NCBI GenBank assembly: GCA_934432595.1
Contig: CAKRYR010000005.1
Location: 1 to 64,000 of the forward strand
DNA length: 64,000 nucleotides
DNA from: an uncultured Lachnospiraceae bacterium
Lineage (GTDB): Bacteria; Bacillota; Clostridia; Lachnospirales; Lachnospiraceae
Direction of reading: 5' to 3'
Each line of letters starts with the position of its first letter. Within the stretch, counting starts at the first letter, position 1. Shown here piece by piece: positions 8,533-16,220 of this stretch. The notes beneath the pieces were generated by a model that saw only the letters and a list, made by a program, of their open reading frames with translations, ran no database searches and was not told the origin of the DNA. The position numbers and the translations under genes are program-made.

Positions 8533-8976
8533 TTATGATTCTTTATTTTTCATTGCTAACATAAATAGAGCACCAATTGCTATTGAAAGAAGTATTATAA
8601 ATATACCAGTTTTAATATTTGATGTAGAATAGTAGAATTCTCTTGGATTATCAGGATTTATTTTAGCCTTTATTGTATCACCTTTATGCATTTTACTGGT
8701 ATAGACATTATATTTAACATTAGTATATTCAATATTTTTATATGTATAATTAACATATACAGTATGGTCTATATTAGTTCTTTTGTGAGTACCAGAACCA
8801 GTCTTGGTGATTTTCTTTTCAATATGACTTATGGTAATATTTATGTCTTCACCTTTGTCTTTGGTGGTTATTCCAGAATAAAGTTGACTTACACCTATAC
8901 CAAAAAAGACTAATAGAAAAAAGAAGACAAATATTTTGGCTAATGGGTTTGAGTTAATTTCATTTTTACTACTCAT
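8533..8976 (-). CDS. DUF3592-like two-TM membrane protein
   Basis: This 147-residue protein has an N-terminal membrane segment (residues about 13-33), an external beta-rich domain of about 75 residues containing TVYVNYTYKNIEY and KINPDNPREFYY, and a second membrane segment at about 122-140. TM - beta domain with an NPDNP-type motif - TM is the DUF3592 pattern; function unknown. The coding-strand start ATG follows ATAGGAGGGAATGCT. It is convergent with the groE region and divergent from the gene at 9179. Confidence 0.65.
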   Translation of the reverse strand: MSSKNEINSNPLAKIFVFFFLLVFFGIGVSQLYSGITTKDKGEDINITISHIEKKITKTGSGTHKRTNIDHTVYVNYTYKNIEYTNVKYNVYTSKMHKGDTIKAKINPDNPREFYYSTSNIKTGIFIILLSIAIGALFMLAMKNKES

Positions 8977-9034
8977 AGCATTCCCTCCTATAAAATTCTC
9001 AAATAGAATATCGACAATTTTTGTAAATGTACTA

Positions 9035-9145
9035 GTGACCTAATTAGAAAAATATGGTATAATATAAACGTGGGGTTTCTCTTTGCTCATTGGGGGCCGA
9101 AGAGATGAGTTATTATTTTATGGGCTTTGTTATCACTGAATATAT
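9035..9145 (+). promoter_or_regulatory. Promoter and long leader of the 9179 gene
   Basis: TGGTATAAT (9055-9063) is an extended -10 box with a weak GTGACC at -35. About 105 bases of untranslated leader follow. It contains G-runs (GGGG at 9072, GGGGG near 9094) and two mutually exclusive pairings, CTCTT/AAGAG and CTCAT/ATGAG. I could not match it to a riboswitch class I know. Confidence 0.4.
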
Positions 9146-9178
9146 TTGGAGGGGAAAGTTAATAAATATAGGAGAGTG

Positions 9179-10771
9179 ATGAGAAATATGTTAATAAGGG
9201 ACAAGAAATTAAGTAGTTTATCTTTAGTTAGGGACGAGTTTGGAAACTATATAGGTTGCTATAATTCTGATAATAATTCAATTCGTAAATTTGAAAATCC
9301 AGAACATAATTTATACAATATATTTAAAAACTTTGAGGCATATTTTCCAGATTGGGAGGATCAAGGATTTGGAATATATGTAAATAATAAAAATTTATCT
9401 TTAATGATTAAGGATAAATTTGCACATGAAATGAATGCAGCTGTAGTTATTAAGGATAATTCGATGAAGATGTATCCCGAGGTTAGAAATGAATTTATAC
9501 GATATTGTAGAAAACGTCTAGATAATATGAAGTATCTTCATGTTCAAATAAATGAAGGAAATAAAGAACATCATTTTTCTATAGATAAATATGGTAATTT
9601 TGTTAGAATTTGTGATGTAAAAGGCTTTTTAGCAAAATATCCATATTTCCCAGATTTATCATATGTACCAAAAACATTTTATAGGGAATTAGATTTAGTT
9701 ATCAAGAGTATTGAAAGAAGACAAGATGTAGGATTAAATTTCTGCCTTAAGTTGGCTACAGATATGACAGATGAAGATATTTTAAAATTTCAAGATGTAT
9801 TTAGAGAAAAAACTGGTAAATTTATATTTGATAAGTGTAATAGGGAAAATGTGTTATGTTTAATTGATTATTTAAAGGAAAAATCACCAGGTAATAAACA
9901 CTTTAATGTTATAAATTTGTTATATTCAACTCATGGATACGAGTATAGAGAATTGGACTTTAATCCTAATAGTTATTGTATAAAATATACACATGGAATG
10001 AAAAAAGAGTTATTAAACCTTATAGTAGAAGATAAAGATTGTACAAGTGTAATTAATACGAATATTATTCCAAAAGAATATAGAAATAATATGATTAAAG
10101 AAGATGAAGATTTAATAAAAGAATTAAGGTTTATGTATCATGAAGATATTGATGTTGAATATTTAAAAAATTATATAAACAGAGATATTTCTAATTTAAA
10201 ATATATTAACGTAGTGGCTCTATTAAAGAAAGATTTTGAATATGGATGTGAAATATTAGATAAATATTTACAACAAAATATAAATACAGATGATAGTATT
10301 ATTGATAAAATATTACTTAAATATTCGAACTGTATAAAGGAAACAACGATTAAGAAGTGTATTGATTCTTTTAATTTGAAGAATTTATATATTGTATCAA
10401 AAATAAAAAATGCTGCAAAGTATATTCCTTGTTTTATAAATAGGTTAAATGGAGAAATAATTGAAAAAACGGATAAGGATGTAAAAAGAAATATTAATAA
10501 ATTAATGCAGTTATTTGAAAATGAGTATGATATAGAATATGAAGAGAAGGATTCAAATCTAGTAATAGCAGTAAAAGATAAAGAAACAGGTGGATATATT
10601 ATAGAACTTAAAGAACCTACATTAAGTAATGAAATTAGACATTTGAATCAAGAAGAAATACCTAATTATAGTTGGGAGAAAACAGTTGCTAGTAATACTT
10701 TGAAAGATGAGGACGAAAATAATACCTTTGCTGAAGCGTATAGTAGACAATTAGACATGATATTTGGATAA
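9179..10771 (+). CDS. Uncharacterised protein, about 530 residues
   Basis: This is a soluble, charged protein with no signal peptide, membrane segment or motif I recognise. Regions that may help a search are DWEDQGFGIYVNNKNLSL near residue 55, FSIDKYGNFVRICDVKG near 140, and an acidic C-terminus NTFAEAYSRQLDMIFG. The start is unclear: TTG 9146 gives a longer frame without an upstream ribosome-binding site, while ATG 9179 has GGAGAG directly upstream (short spacing). It is preceded by a roughly 100-base leader and followed by a small InlB-repeat gene 25 bases later. Function unknown. Confidence 0.7.
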   Translation: MRNMLIRDKKLSSLSLVRDEFGNYIGCYNSDNNSIRKFENPEHNLYNIFKNFEAYFPDWEDQGFGIYVNNKNLSLMIKDKFAHEMNAAVVIKDNSMKMYPEVRNEFIRYCRKRLDNMKYLHVQINEGNKEHHFSIDKYGNFVRICDVKGFLAKYPYFPDLSYVPKTFYRELDLVIKSIERRQDVGLNFCLKLATDMTDEDILKFQDVFREKTGKFIFDKCNRENVLCLIDYLKEKSPGNKHFNVINLLYSTHGYEYRELDFNPNSYCIKYTHGMKKELLNLIVEDKDCTSVINTNIIPKEYRNNMIKEDEDLIKELRFMYHEDIDVEYLKNYINRDISNLKYINVVALLKKDFEYGCEILDKYLQQNINTDDSIIDKILLKYSNCIKETTIKKCIDSFNLKNLYIVSKIKNAAKYIPCFINRLNGEIIEKTDKDVKRNINKLMQLFENEYDIEYEEKDSNLVIAVKDKETGGYIIELKEPTLSNEIRHLNQEEIPNYSWEKTVASNTLKDEDENNTFAEAYSRQLDMIFG

Positions 10772-10796
10772 ACATGTACTACTAGGAGAAAACTGT

Positions 10797-11223
10797 ATGT
10801 CTAGATTTCGGGGAAATTACATCTTTAGTATAAGCGTTATTACATTAGTGATAATAGCTATGATAGTTATTGTTTTTCTAGAGATAAAAGAAAAAAATAC
10901 TAAAGATAATAAAAAACTTGGTAAGATATATAAAATAGAATATGATGTGAATGGAGGAACCATATATGAAAAGGTTCCTTCAAATTATGTCGCTGGAAAG
11001 ACAGTTGAACTTCCTAGTTATGTTGTAAAAGAAGGTTATGGATTTACAGGGTGGTATGATAATCAAAAGCTTACAGGGGAAAGGTTATATTCAATCGAGT
11101 GTAATAGATAAAAAATATAAGATTCATGGAAATCAAGAATATACTTGTATAATTGATGATAGTTATATGAAATCAAAGATGGAATGTGGTGTTGGTCTCT
11201 TAAATTTACAATTAACTACATAA
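10797..11223 (+). pseudogene. Frameshifted membrane-anchored InlB-repeat protein
   Basis: ATG 10797 follows CTAGGAGAAAACTGT. The protein has one membrane segment (residues about 10-30) and then one Listeria-Bacteroides (InlB B-type) repeat: YKIEYDVNGGTIYEKVP and GYGFTGWYDNQKL. This repeat normally runs on past GERLYSI, but here the frame stops at 11109. The next frame continues with DKKYKIHGNQEYTCIID to 11223, so a frameshift near 11090-11100 is likely. The second part ends in an IS30-type end sequence at 11182. It was probably an extracellular adhesion-like protein with a short exposed domain. Confidence 0.5.
11182..11200 (+). mobile_element. Solo IS30-type terminal repeat
   Basis: GAATGTGGTGTTGGTCTCT here is identical over 19 bases to the ends of the two IS30 relics at 23275-23293 and 28012-28030. 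No transposase sequence is adjacent. It marks an excised or eroded insertion inside the broken InlB-repeat gene. Confidence 0.5.
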
Positions 11224-11343
11224 AGTTTGAGGGTGAATACTTAGTGAATTATTTTGACATAAATAAACATATTTAGTATAATGTTTGATTATAGTTTACT
11301 TTATTTAGAAAAAATAGAAGTTGCTAAAGGAGGAAGATATAGC

Positions 11344-11904
11344 GTGAAAGGTAGTTTTATAGAGAGTGTAGTGCATAGAAAGGTAAGATATATAGATATT
11401 TTGATAAGATTTTTGTGGGTTGGATGTACAGTTTGGGGAACTTTTCTATTATTTCCAATTAATGGAATGCTGATGATATTTTTCTTAGGGATAAATGCCA
11501 CATTTATGTTTTGGTTTTGGAATATGTATAAAGTGGATTATGAATATATATATTGTGATGGTCAGATTGATTTTGACGTGATTAAAGATAATAGGAAAAG
11601 ACAACATAAATTAAGAATACAATTAGAAGATGCGGTATTATTAGCAGAACCGAATAGTGAAAAGGTTATTAATTATCCAGATGTTAGAGCTGTTGTTAAG
11701 TTTATTTCTAATGAAAGACCGAATAAAGTATATGCTTTAATAGTGAAAAAACAAGATAGGTTAATTAAAGTTTTATTTGAGCCAAATTATGAAATGTTAA
11801 AGAGTATTAAGTATAAAATGCCTAGAAAAGTTGAATTAAGACAAGAAGATTTAGACAAAATAAATTGTATAGATAAAGAAAAGTTGGATGAAGACGATAT
11901 CTAA
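11344..11904 (+). CDS. Two-TM membrane protein, DUF6106-like
   Basis: This 186-residue protein starts at GTG 11344, ten bases after AGGAGG. The ATG at 11281 would place that ribosome-binding site inside the gene. It begins FIESVVHRK, has two adjacent membrane segments (residues about 19-35 and 40-58), and then a cytoplasmic beta-rich domain. That domain contains DYEYIYCDGQIDFDVI, QLEDAVLLAEPNSEK and LIKVLFEPNYEMLKSIK. The order matches what I know of DUF6106, a Clostridia family of unknown function. guaB follows 45 bases later on the same strand. Confidence 0.6.
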   Translation: MKGSFIESVVHRKVRYIDILIRFLWVGCTVWGTFLLFPINGMLMIFFLGINATFMFWFWNMYKVDYEYIYCDGQIDFDVIKDNRKRQHKLRIQLEDAVLLAEPNSEKVINYPDVRAVVKFISNERPNKVYALIVKKQDRLIKVLFEPNYEMLKSIKYKMPRKVELRQEDLDKINCIDKEKLDEDDI

Positions 11905-11949
11905 AATAGCAAAAATTAGTAAATTGATTATGAAAGTGAGGAAAGTAAA

Positions 11950-13404
11950 ATGGGTAAAATAGTTGGTGAAGGAATTACATTTGATGACGTGCTACTTGTG
12001 CCAGTATTTTCAGAGGTATTACCAAATCAGGTTAATTTAGAAACTAATTTGACAAAAACTATAAAGCTTAATATTCCACTTATGAGTGCTGGAATGGATA
12101 CTGTTACTGAGCATAGAATGGCAATTGCTATGGCAAGACAAGGAGGAATAGGCGTAATTCATAAGAATATGTCTATAAGTAAACAAGCAGAGGAAGTAGA
12201 TAAGGTAAAACGTTCTGAAAGTGGAGTTATTACAGACCCATTTTATTTATCACCAGAGCATACTTTAGCTGATGCCAATGAGCTAATGGCTAAGTATAGA
12301 ATATCTGGTGTACCAATTACTATAGGTAAGAAGTTAGTTGGAATTATTACTAATAGAGATTTATTATTTGAAACTGATTATACAAAGAAGATAAAAGAGT
12401 CTATGACTTCGGAAAATCTTATAACAGCTAATGAGGGAATTACATTAGAAGAAGCTAAGACTATATTAGCTAAAGCACGTAAAGAAAAGTTACCTATAGT
12501 TGATAAAGATGGTAATCTTAAGGGATTGATTACTATTAAGGATATAGAGAAGAGAATACAGTATCCTAATTCTGCTAAAGATGAACAAGGAAGACTTAGA
12601 TGTGCAGCAGCTGTTGGTGTTACACCAGATATACTTGATAGAGTAGAACCCTTGGTTCATTCAAAGGTAGATGCTATTGTAATTGATACAGCACATGGTC
12701 ATTCTGCAAATGTTATTAGAACAGTTAAAATGGTTAAGGATGCATTTCCAGATTTACAAGTAATAGCAGGAAATATTGCTACTGGAGAAGCTGCAAAGAT
12801 GTTGATTGAAGCAGGTGCTGATGCAGTTAAAGTTGGTATAGGACCAGGTTCTATATGTACTACTCGTGTAGTTTCAGGAATTGGTGTTCCTCAGATTACA
12901 GCAATAATGGATTGTTATGAAGTAGCTAAGGATTATGGTATTCCAGTTATTGCAGATGGTGGAATTAAGTATTCAGGAGATATGACTAAAGCTATTGCAG
13001 CTGGTGCAGATGCTTGTATGATGGGCGGCATATTTGCTGGTTGTGAAGAAAGTCCTGGAGATTTTGAATTATATCAAGGACGTAAATATAAAGTGTATCG
13101 TGGTATGGGTTCAATTGCAGCTATGGAGAATGGTAGTAAGGATAGATATTTCCAAGAGGGTGCTAAGAAGTTAGTTCCTGAGGGAGTTGAAGGACGTGTA
13201 GCATACAAAGGAAATGTAGAGGATACAGTATTCCAACTTGTCGGAGGTATTCGTTCTGGTATGGGATATTGTGGTGCTAAGACTATTCAAGATTTGAAGG
13301 AGAATGGAAAGTTTGTTAAGATTACTTCTGCTTCACTTAAAGAATCACATCCACATGATATTCGCATCACTAAGGAAGCTCCAAACTATAGCGTAGATGA
13401 GTAG
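11950..13404 (+). CDS. guaB: Inosine-5'-monophosphate dehydrogenase
   Basis: This 484-residue enzyme oxidises IMP to XMP with NAD+, the committed step to GMP. The TIM barrel starts with EGITFDDVLLVP. A pair of CBS domains is inserted at about residues 95-205. The active-site loop GIGPGSICTTRV carries the catalytic cysteine C303. ADGGIKYSGDMTKAIAAGA and GMGSIAAM are substrate-binding segments. The mobile flap (SKDRYFQEG and following) is present. GAGG precedes ATG 11950. It is followed by a strong terminator (13474-13520). Confidence 0.98.
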   Translation: MGKIVGEGITFDDVLLVPVFSEVLPNQVNLETNLTKTIKLNIPLMSAGMDTVTEHRMAIAMARQGGIGVIHKNMSISKQAEEVDKVKRSESGVITDPFYLSPEHTLADANELMAKYRISGVPITIGKKLVGIITNRDLLFETDYTKKIKESMTSENLITANEGITLEEAKTILAKARKEKLPIVDKDGNLKGLITIKDIEKRIQYPNSAKDEQGRLRCAAAVGVTPDILDRVEPLVHSKVDAIVIDTAHGHSANVIRTVKMVKDAFPDLQVIAGNIATGEAAKMLIEAGADAVKVGIGPGSICTTRVVSGIGVPQITAIMDCYEVAKDYGIPVIADGGIKYSGDMTKAIAAGADACMMGGIFAGCEESPGDFELYQGRKYKVYRGMGSIAAMENGSKDRYFQEGAKKLVPEGVEGRVAYKGNVEDTVFQLVGGIRSGMGYCGAKTIQDLKENGKFVKITSASLKESHPHDIRITKEAPNYSVDE

Positions 13405-13426
13405 GGGGTTGGGGGCTCCGCGTGGG

Positions 13427-13680
13427 CTTTATATGACGATTATTCGGCTACGCCTCATAATTACGATAATTTTAAACCTATATATTTTATTGTGCAAGCA
13501 CATGAAATATATAGGTTTTTCTTATCTATAAAGCTAACGCTTTATCGTCATATAGCTCAGCTCAAACACGCTACTTCTGCGACTTATTTTAAAACATAAT
13601 TTATCTAGAATGTTACCGAAAGTCTTTTAAATACAACCTTTTCTTAAAATAGCGCGTCCTTATTAGGCACTGCACAAGTT
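13427..13680 (+). terminator. guaB terminator inside a larger palindrome
   Basis: AAACCTATATATTT (13474) pairs with AAATATATAGGTTTTT (13505-13520), a strong rho-independent terminator. It is enclosed by an outer inverted repeat, TATATGACGAT (13430-13440) with ATCGTCATATA (13544-13554). The remaining sequence to 13680 shows no gene. Confidence 0.75.
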
Positions 13681-13751
13681 ATAAAATGGTGCTGATATAC
13701 TACAATTGATATAGTTATAGGGGGATAGGGGGCAAGTAAATCACTCGTTGG

Positions 13752-13862
13752 ATGGGACTTCTAATTGTTTTTTGTTCACCAGCATCAATGGCTATTATTC
13801 CTAATATATTAGAAAAGAAATATTATGACTCTGGTAGGTATTGGCATTTAAAAAGAAAATAG
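13752..13862 (+). pseudogene. Small reading frame, likely membrane-protein C-terminal remnant
   Basis: The frame encodes 36 residues, MGLLIVFCSPASMAII followed by a basic end SGRYWHLKRK. It reads like the last membrane segment and tail of a transporter rather than a free-standing gene. No ribosome-binding site is seen before the ATG. Low confidence; the rest of 13681-13880 holds nothing I can support. Confidence 0.25.
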
Positions 13863-13881
13863 AAAAATTTAATAAATTAAC

Positions 13882-13908
13882 AGCTTGGAATTTTATAACT
13901 CCAAGCTT
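13882..13908 (-). terminator. Hairpin at the 3' end of the dCMP deaminase gene
   Basis: AGCTTGGA pairs with TCCAAGCT and overlaps the stop codon region of the minus-strand gene. The T tract on that strand is weak. Confidence 0.45.
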
Positions 13909-14375
13909 ATTGTTTTATTTACAGGTATATATTGTCTTAATGTGACTCCGGCTGAAGCAAACATTCGCTTTGCAGCTTTAGTCATATCCATGTCTTTATA
14001 TTTATCAGACATATATATTACTTCTTTTATCCCCTTTTGTATAATTGCCTTGGTACATTCATTACATGGGAATAATGTTACATATAATTTAGAACCTTTC
14101 ATGTATGCGCCTGTATAATTAAGTATTGCATTCATTTCAGCATGACACACATATGGGTATTTATTTGATAAAAAATCATCTTCATCTCTTTCCCAAGGAT
14201 ATTCATCATCTGAACAACCTATTGGCATACCATTATAGCCGACGGATAGTATCTTATTATCGCTACTAACTATACATGCACCTACACTAGTGTTTGGATC
14301 TTTACTTCGCTCTGCAGAAAGGAGAGCAATTCCCATGAAATACTCATCCCAACCTATATAATCAGTTTTTTTCAT
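13893..14375 (-). CDS. dCMP deaminase family protein (ComEB-like)
   Basis: This 160-residue zinc enzyme probably deaminates dCMP to dUMP, supplying dTTP synthesis. Zinc and catalytic residues are visible: CHAEMNAI (H78, E80) and FPCNECTKAIIQ (C104, C107). DPNTSVGACIVS and YNGMPIGCSD are typical of deoxycytidylate deaminases, as opposed to cytidine or guanine deaminases. Start ATG 14375; on the coding strand CGAGGAGAC lies upstream. It is monocistronic, with the DUF1461 gene 88 bases upstream on the same strand. Confidence 0.88.
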   Translation of the reverse strand: MKKTDYIGWDEYFMGIALLSAERSKDPNTSVGACIVSSDNKILSVGYNGMPIGCSDDEYPWERDEDDFLSNKYPYVCHAEMNAILNYTGAYMKGSKLYVTLFPCNECTKAIIQKGIKEVIYMSDKYKDMDMTKAAKRMFASAGVTLRQYIPVNKTISLEL

Positions 14376-14463
14376 AAATATAGTCTCCTCGTAGTAGTAT
14401 TATTATATTTTGGTTAAAAACTTTCTGAAGTAAGTTTTTAATTGTCGATTAATTATTAGTTTA

Positions 14464-15105
14464 TTAGCCGTTATTACGCTGTTTTAATCCTCGCCATACA
14501 ATAAACATACATAAACCACATATTAATGCGAAGGAAAATATTGCAATGGCAGAGTGTTGAAAATATCTATCTGGCAATATATTTGCAATAGGCTCTGTCT
14601 TAGGAGATAGATACCAATTGCCATCACTAAAGATTGTTGAGCAAATTTTAGCAAAAAAGATTTCAAATCTGGATAAAAATCCAACTAAAAATCCTAATGG
14701 AATGATAGAAGCAATAATTGATGAAATTAATAAAAATCTATAATCATTATTTCTTACTTTCATTATAATTATTACTATACACATTATTCCACTAAACGCA
14801 GCTAATAAATATATTATTCTGTATAAATTTTTTACTTCTAAAAAATGTTTTGTTGCTTTCTCTGATAATGTGAAATTAGGCAAAGTTAATTCGCCTTTAC
14901 TTGTAGGTTGCATATAAGAAACTAATGCATCATAATTTTCTTTTATTACTTCATTATCAAGGGAAGCAGCTTTCTCTATATTTAAAATTTCAACGTCATT
15001 ATAATATAAATTTTTGAAGTTTAACGCTAAAACCAATCCTACTGAAATGAAAAATATTGAAAAAACTATTCCAATAATTAAATCTGCTAAATAGTCAAAA
15101 ATCAT
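14464..15105 (-). CDS. TIGR01906/DUF1461 family integral membrane protein
   Basis: This 213-residue protein is taken from the internal ATG at 15105, which follows AAAGGTGGATTTTTT; the longer frame to 15189 adds residues with no support. It has four to five membrane segments: residues about 8-27, 98-118, 123-145 and 182-202. A conserved extracellular loop reads ENYDALVSYMQPTSKGEL...PNFTLSEKATKHFLEVKNLY. This loop is characteristic of the TIGR01906 family. Biochemical function unknown; in some bacteria the family is linked to lipoprotein processing, which I cannot judge here. Confidence 0.75.
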   Translation of the reverse strand: MIFDYLADLIIGIVFSIFFISVGLVLALNFKNLYYNDVEILNIEKAASLDNEVIKENYDALVSYMQPTSKGELTLPNFTLSEKATKHFLEVKNLYRIIYLLAAFSGIMCIVIIIMKVRNNDYRFLLISSIIASIIPLGFLVGFLSRFEIFFAKICSTIFSDGNWYLSPKTEPIANILPDRYFQHSAIAIFSFALICGLCMFIVWRGLKQRNNG

Positions 15106-15227
15106 AAAAAATCCACCTTTTACATATGTTTTACAGTATATTCCAATTATACTCGGAAAAAGTCGAATTTTCAATGATTTTATTGACAAATTACTTAAAT
15201 GGCTGAACTATTAGGAGTTTTTAAAGA

Positions 15228-15320
15228 TTCTAGTGACGAGCCTTAACAGGTAATAATATACAAGATAATATATTCTTTATCTATTACTTTATTGAATGAT
15301 AAGACTCTGTTTACTACGTT
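15228..15320 (-). repeat. Palindromic interspersed element, copy F1 (reverse orientation)
   Basis: On the plus strand it begins TTCTAGTGACGAGCC and ends GACTCTGTTTACTACG, the reverse complements of the right and left ends of copy A. The bases next to each end (GAG and CTC) are complementary, and an inner GTAATA/TATTAC pairing is present. It lies between two divergent genes. Confidence 0.55.
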
Positions 15321-15363
15321 AATAAGAAGATTAATTAATAATTTTTAGGGGATTTTTACGTAT

Positions 15364-15460
15364 ATTGTAGAGACTAGATTTTTTTGTAGATTGTAGTAAA
15401 CAGAAAAATAAAAGCCTCCCTAGAACAGAAAAGCCCCTAAAATAGGGCATTCTAAATGTC
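15364..15460 (+). repeat. Palindromic interspersed element, partial copy F2
   Basis: Two left-end units (TTGTAGAGACTAGATTT at 15364 and TTGTAGTAAACAGA at 15390) are followed by two right-end-like units (CTCCCTAGAACAG, CCCCTAAAATAGG). There is no central stem. With F1 it fills most of the 15106-15569 gap; no gene is seen there. Confidence 0.5.
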
Positions 15461-15569
15461 AAGGGGAAAAAAATAGGACTTATGTATTATTCCAAAAATT
15501 TACATTAGCATCGATATATTTTATAGCTGATTTAGTTATTGTGAATATTTTGTGAAAAGAGGTATGAAA

Positions 15570-16214
15570 ATGATTAAAGCAGCAGTGTTAGATATGGATG
15601 GAACAATGCTAGATACAGAGAAAATATATATGATATATTGGATAAAGGCAGCAAATTATTATGGATATGATATGAAACCAGAACATGTGCTGAGTATACG
15701 AAGTCTAGCAGCCCAATATGCAGAAGAAAAATTTAAGAAATTCTTTGGCCCTGAATGTGATTACTACAAGATAAAATCAAAGAGAAAAGAGCTTATGAAA
15801 GTTTATTTCGATGAAAATGGAATTGAAAAGAAAAAAGGACTAGATGAATTCTTAGAACATGTAAAATCAAGAGGGTATAAAGTAGCAGTAGCAACTGCTA
15901 CAGATATTGAAAGGACAAAGGAATATTTGAAAAAACTCGATATCGAAAAGTATTTTGACAAAATAGTATGTGCTAATATGGTTCAATGTGGAAAACCAGA
16001 GCCGGACATATATCTTGAGGCAGCTAAGAGATTGGGGGTTAAACCAGAAGAATGTATAGCACTTGAGGATTCACCAAATGGAGTATTATCAGCTAATAAG
16101 GCAGGTTGTAAGGTTATAATGGTTCCAGATTTGGATCAACCAAGTGAGGAAATATCGAAATTGCTATATGCAAAAGTAGATGACTTATTAGTAGCTCGTA
16201 AATACTTTGATTAA
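15570..16214 (+). CDS. HAD-superfamily phosphatase, beta-phosphoglucomutase-like
   Basis: This 214-residue hydrolase starts at ATG 15570 behind AAAAGAGGT; GTG 15552 is in frame but unlikely. HAD motif I is LDMDGTMLDTE, with nucleophile and acid/base aspartates. Motif II is VAVATATD, motif III is the Lys in CGKPEPDIY, and motif IV is LEDSPNGVLSA. A helical cap occupies residues about 15-80, as in subclass I HADs acting on sugar phosphates or similar small metabolites. The exact substrate cannot be read from the sequence. The LRR protein gene begins a few bases downstream, so the two may be co-transcribed. Confidence 0.85.
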   Translation: MIKAAVLDMDGTMLDTEKIYMIYWIKAANYYGYDMKPEHVLSIRSLAAQYAEEKFKKFFGPECDYYKIKSKRKELMKVYFDENGIEKKKGLDEFLEHVKSRGYKVAVATATDIERTKEYLKKLDIEKYFDKIVCANMVQCGKPEPDIYLEAAKRLGVKPEECIALEDSPNGVLSANKAGCKVIMVPDLDQPSEEISKLLYAKVDDLLVARKYFD

Positions 16215-16220
16215 CGGAAG

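Noticed and set aside
9028..9048. Another end of the palindromic element (TACTAGTGACC)
   Set aside because: Only part of the right end matches, there is no partner end or arm, and it overlaps a good promoter.
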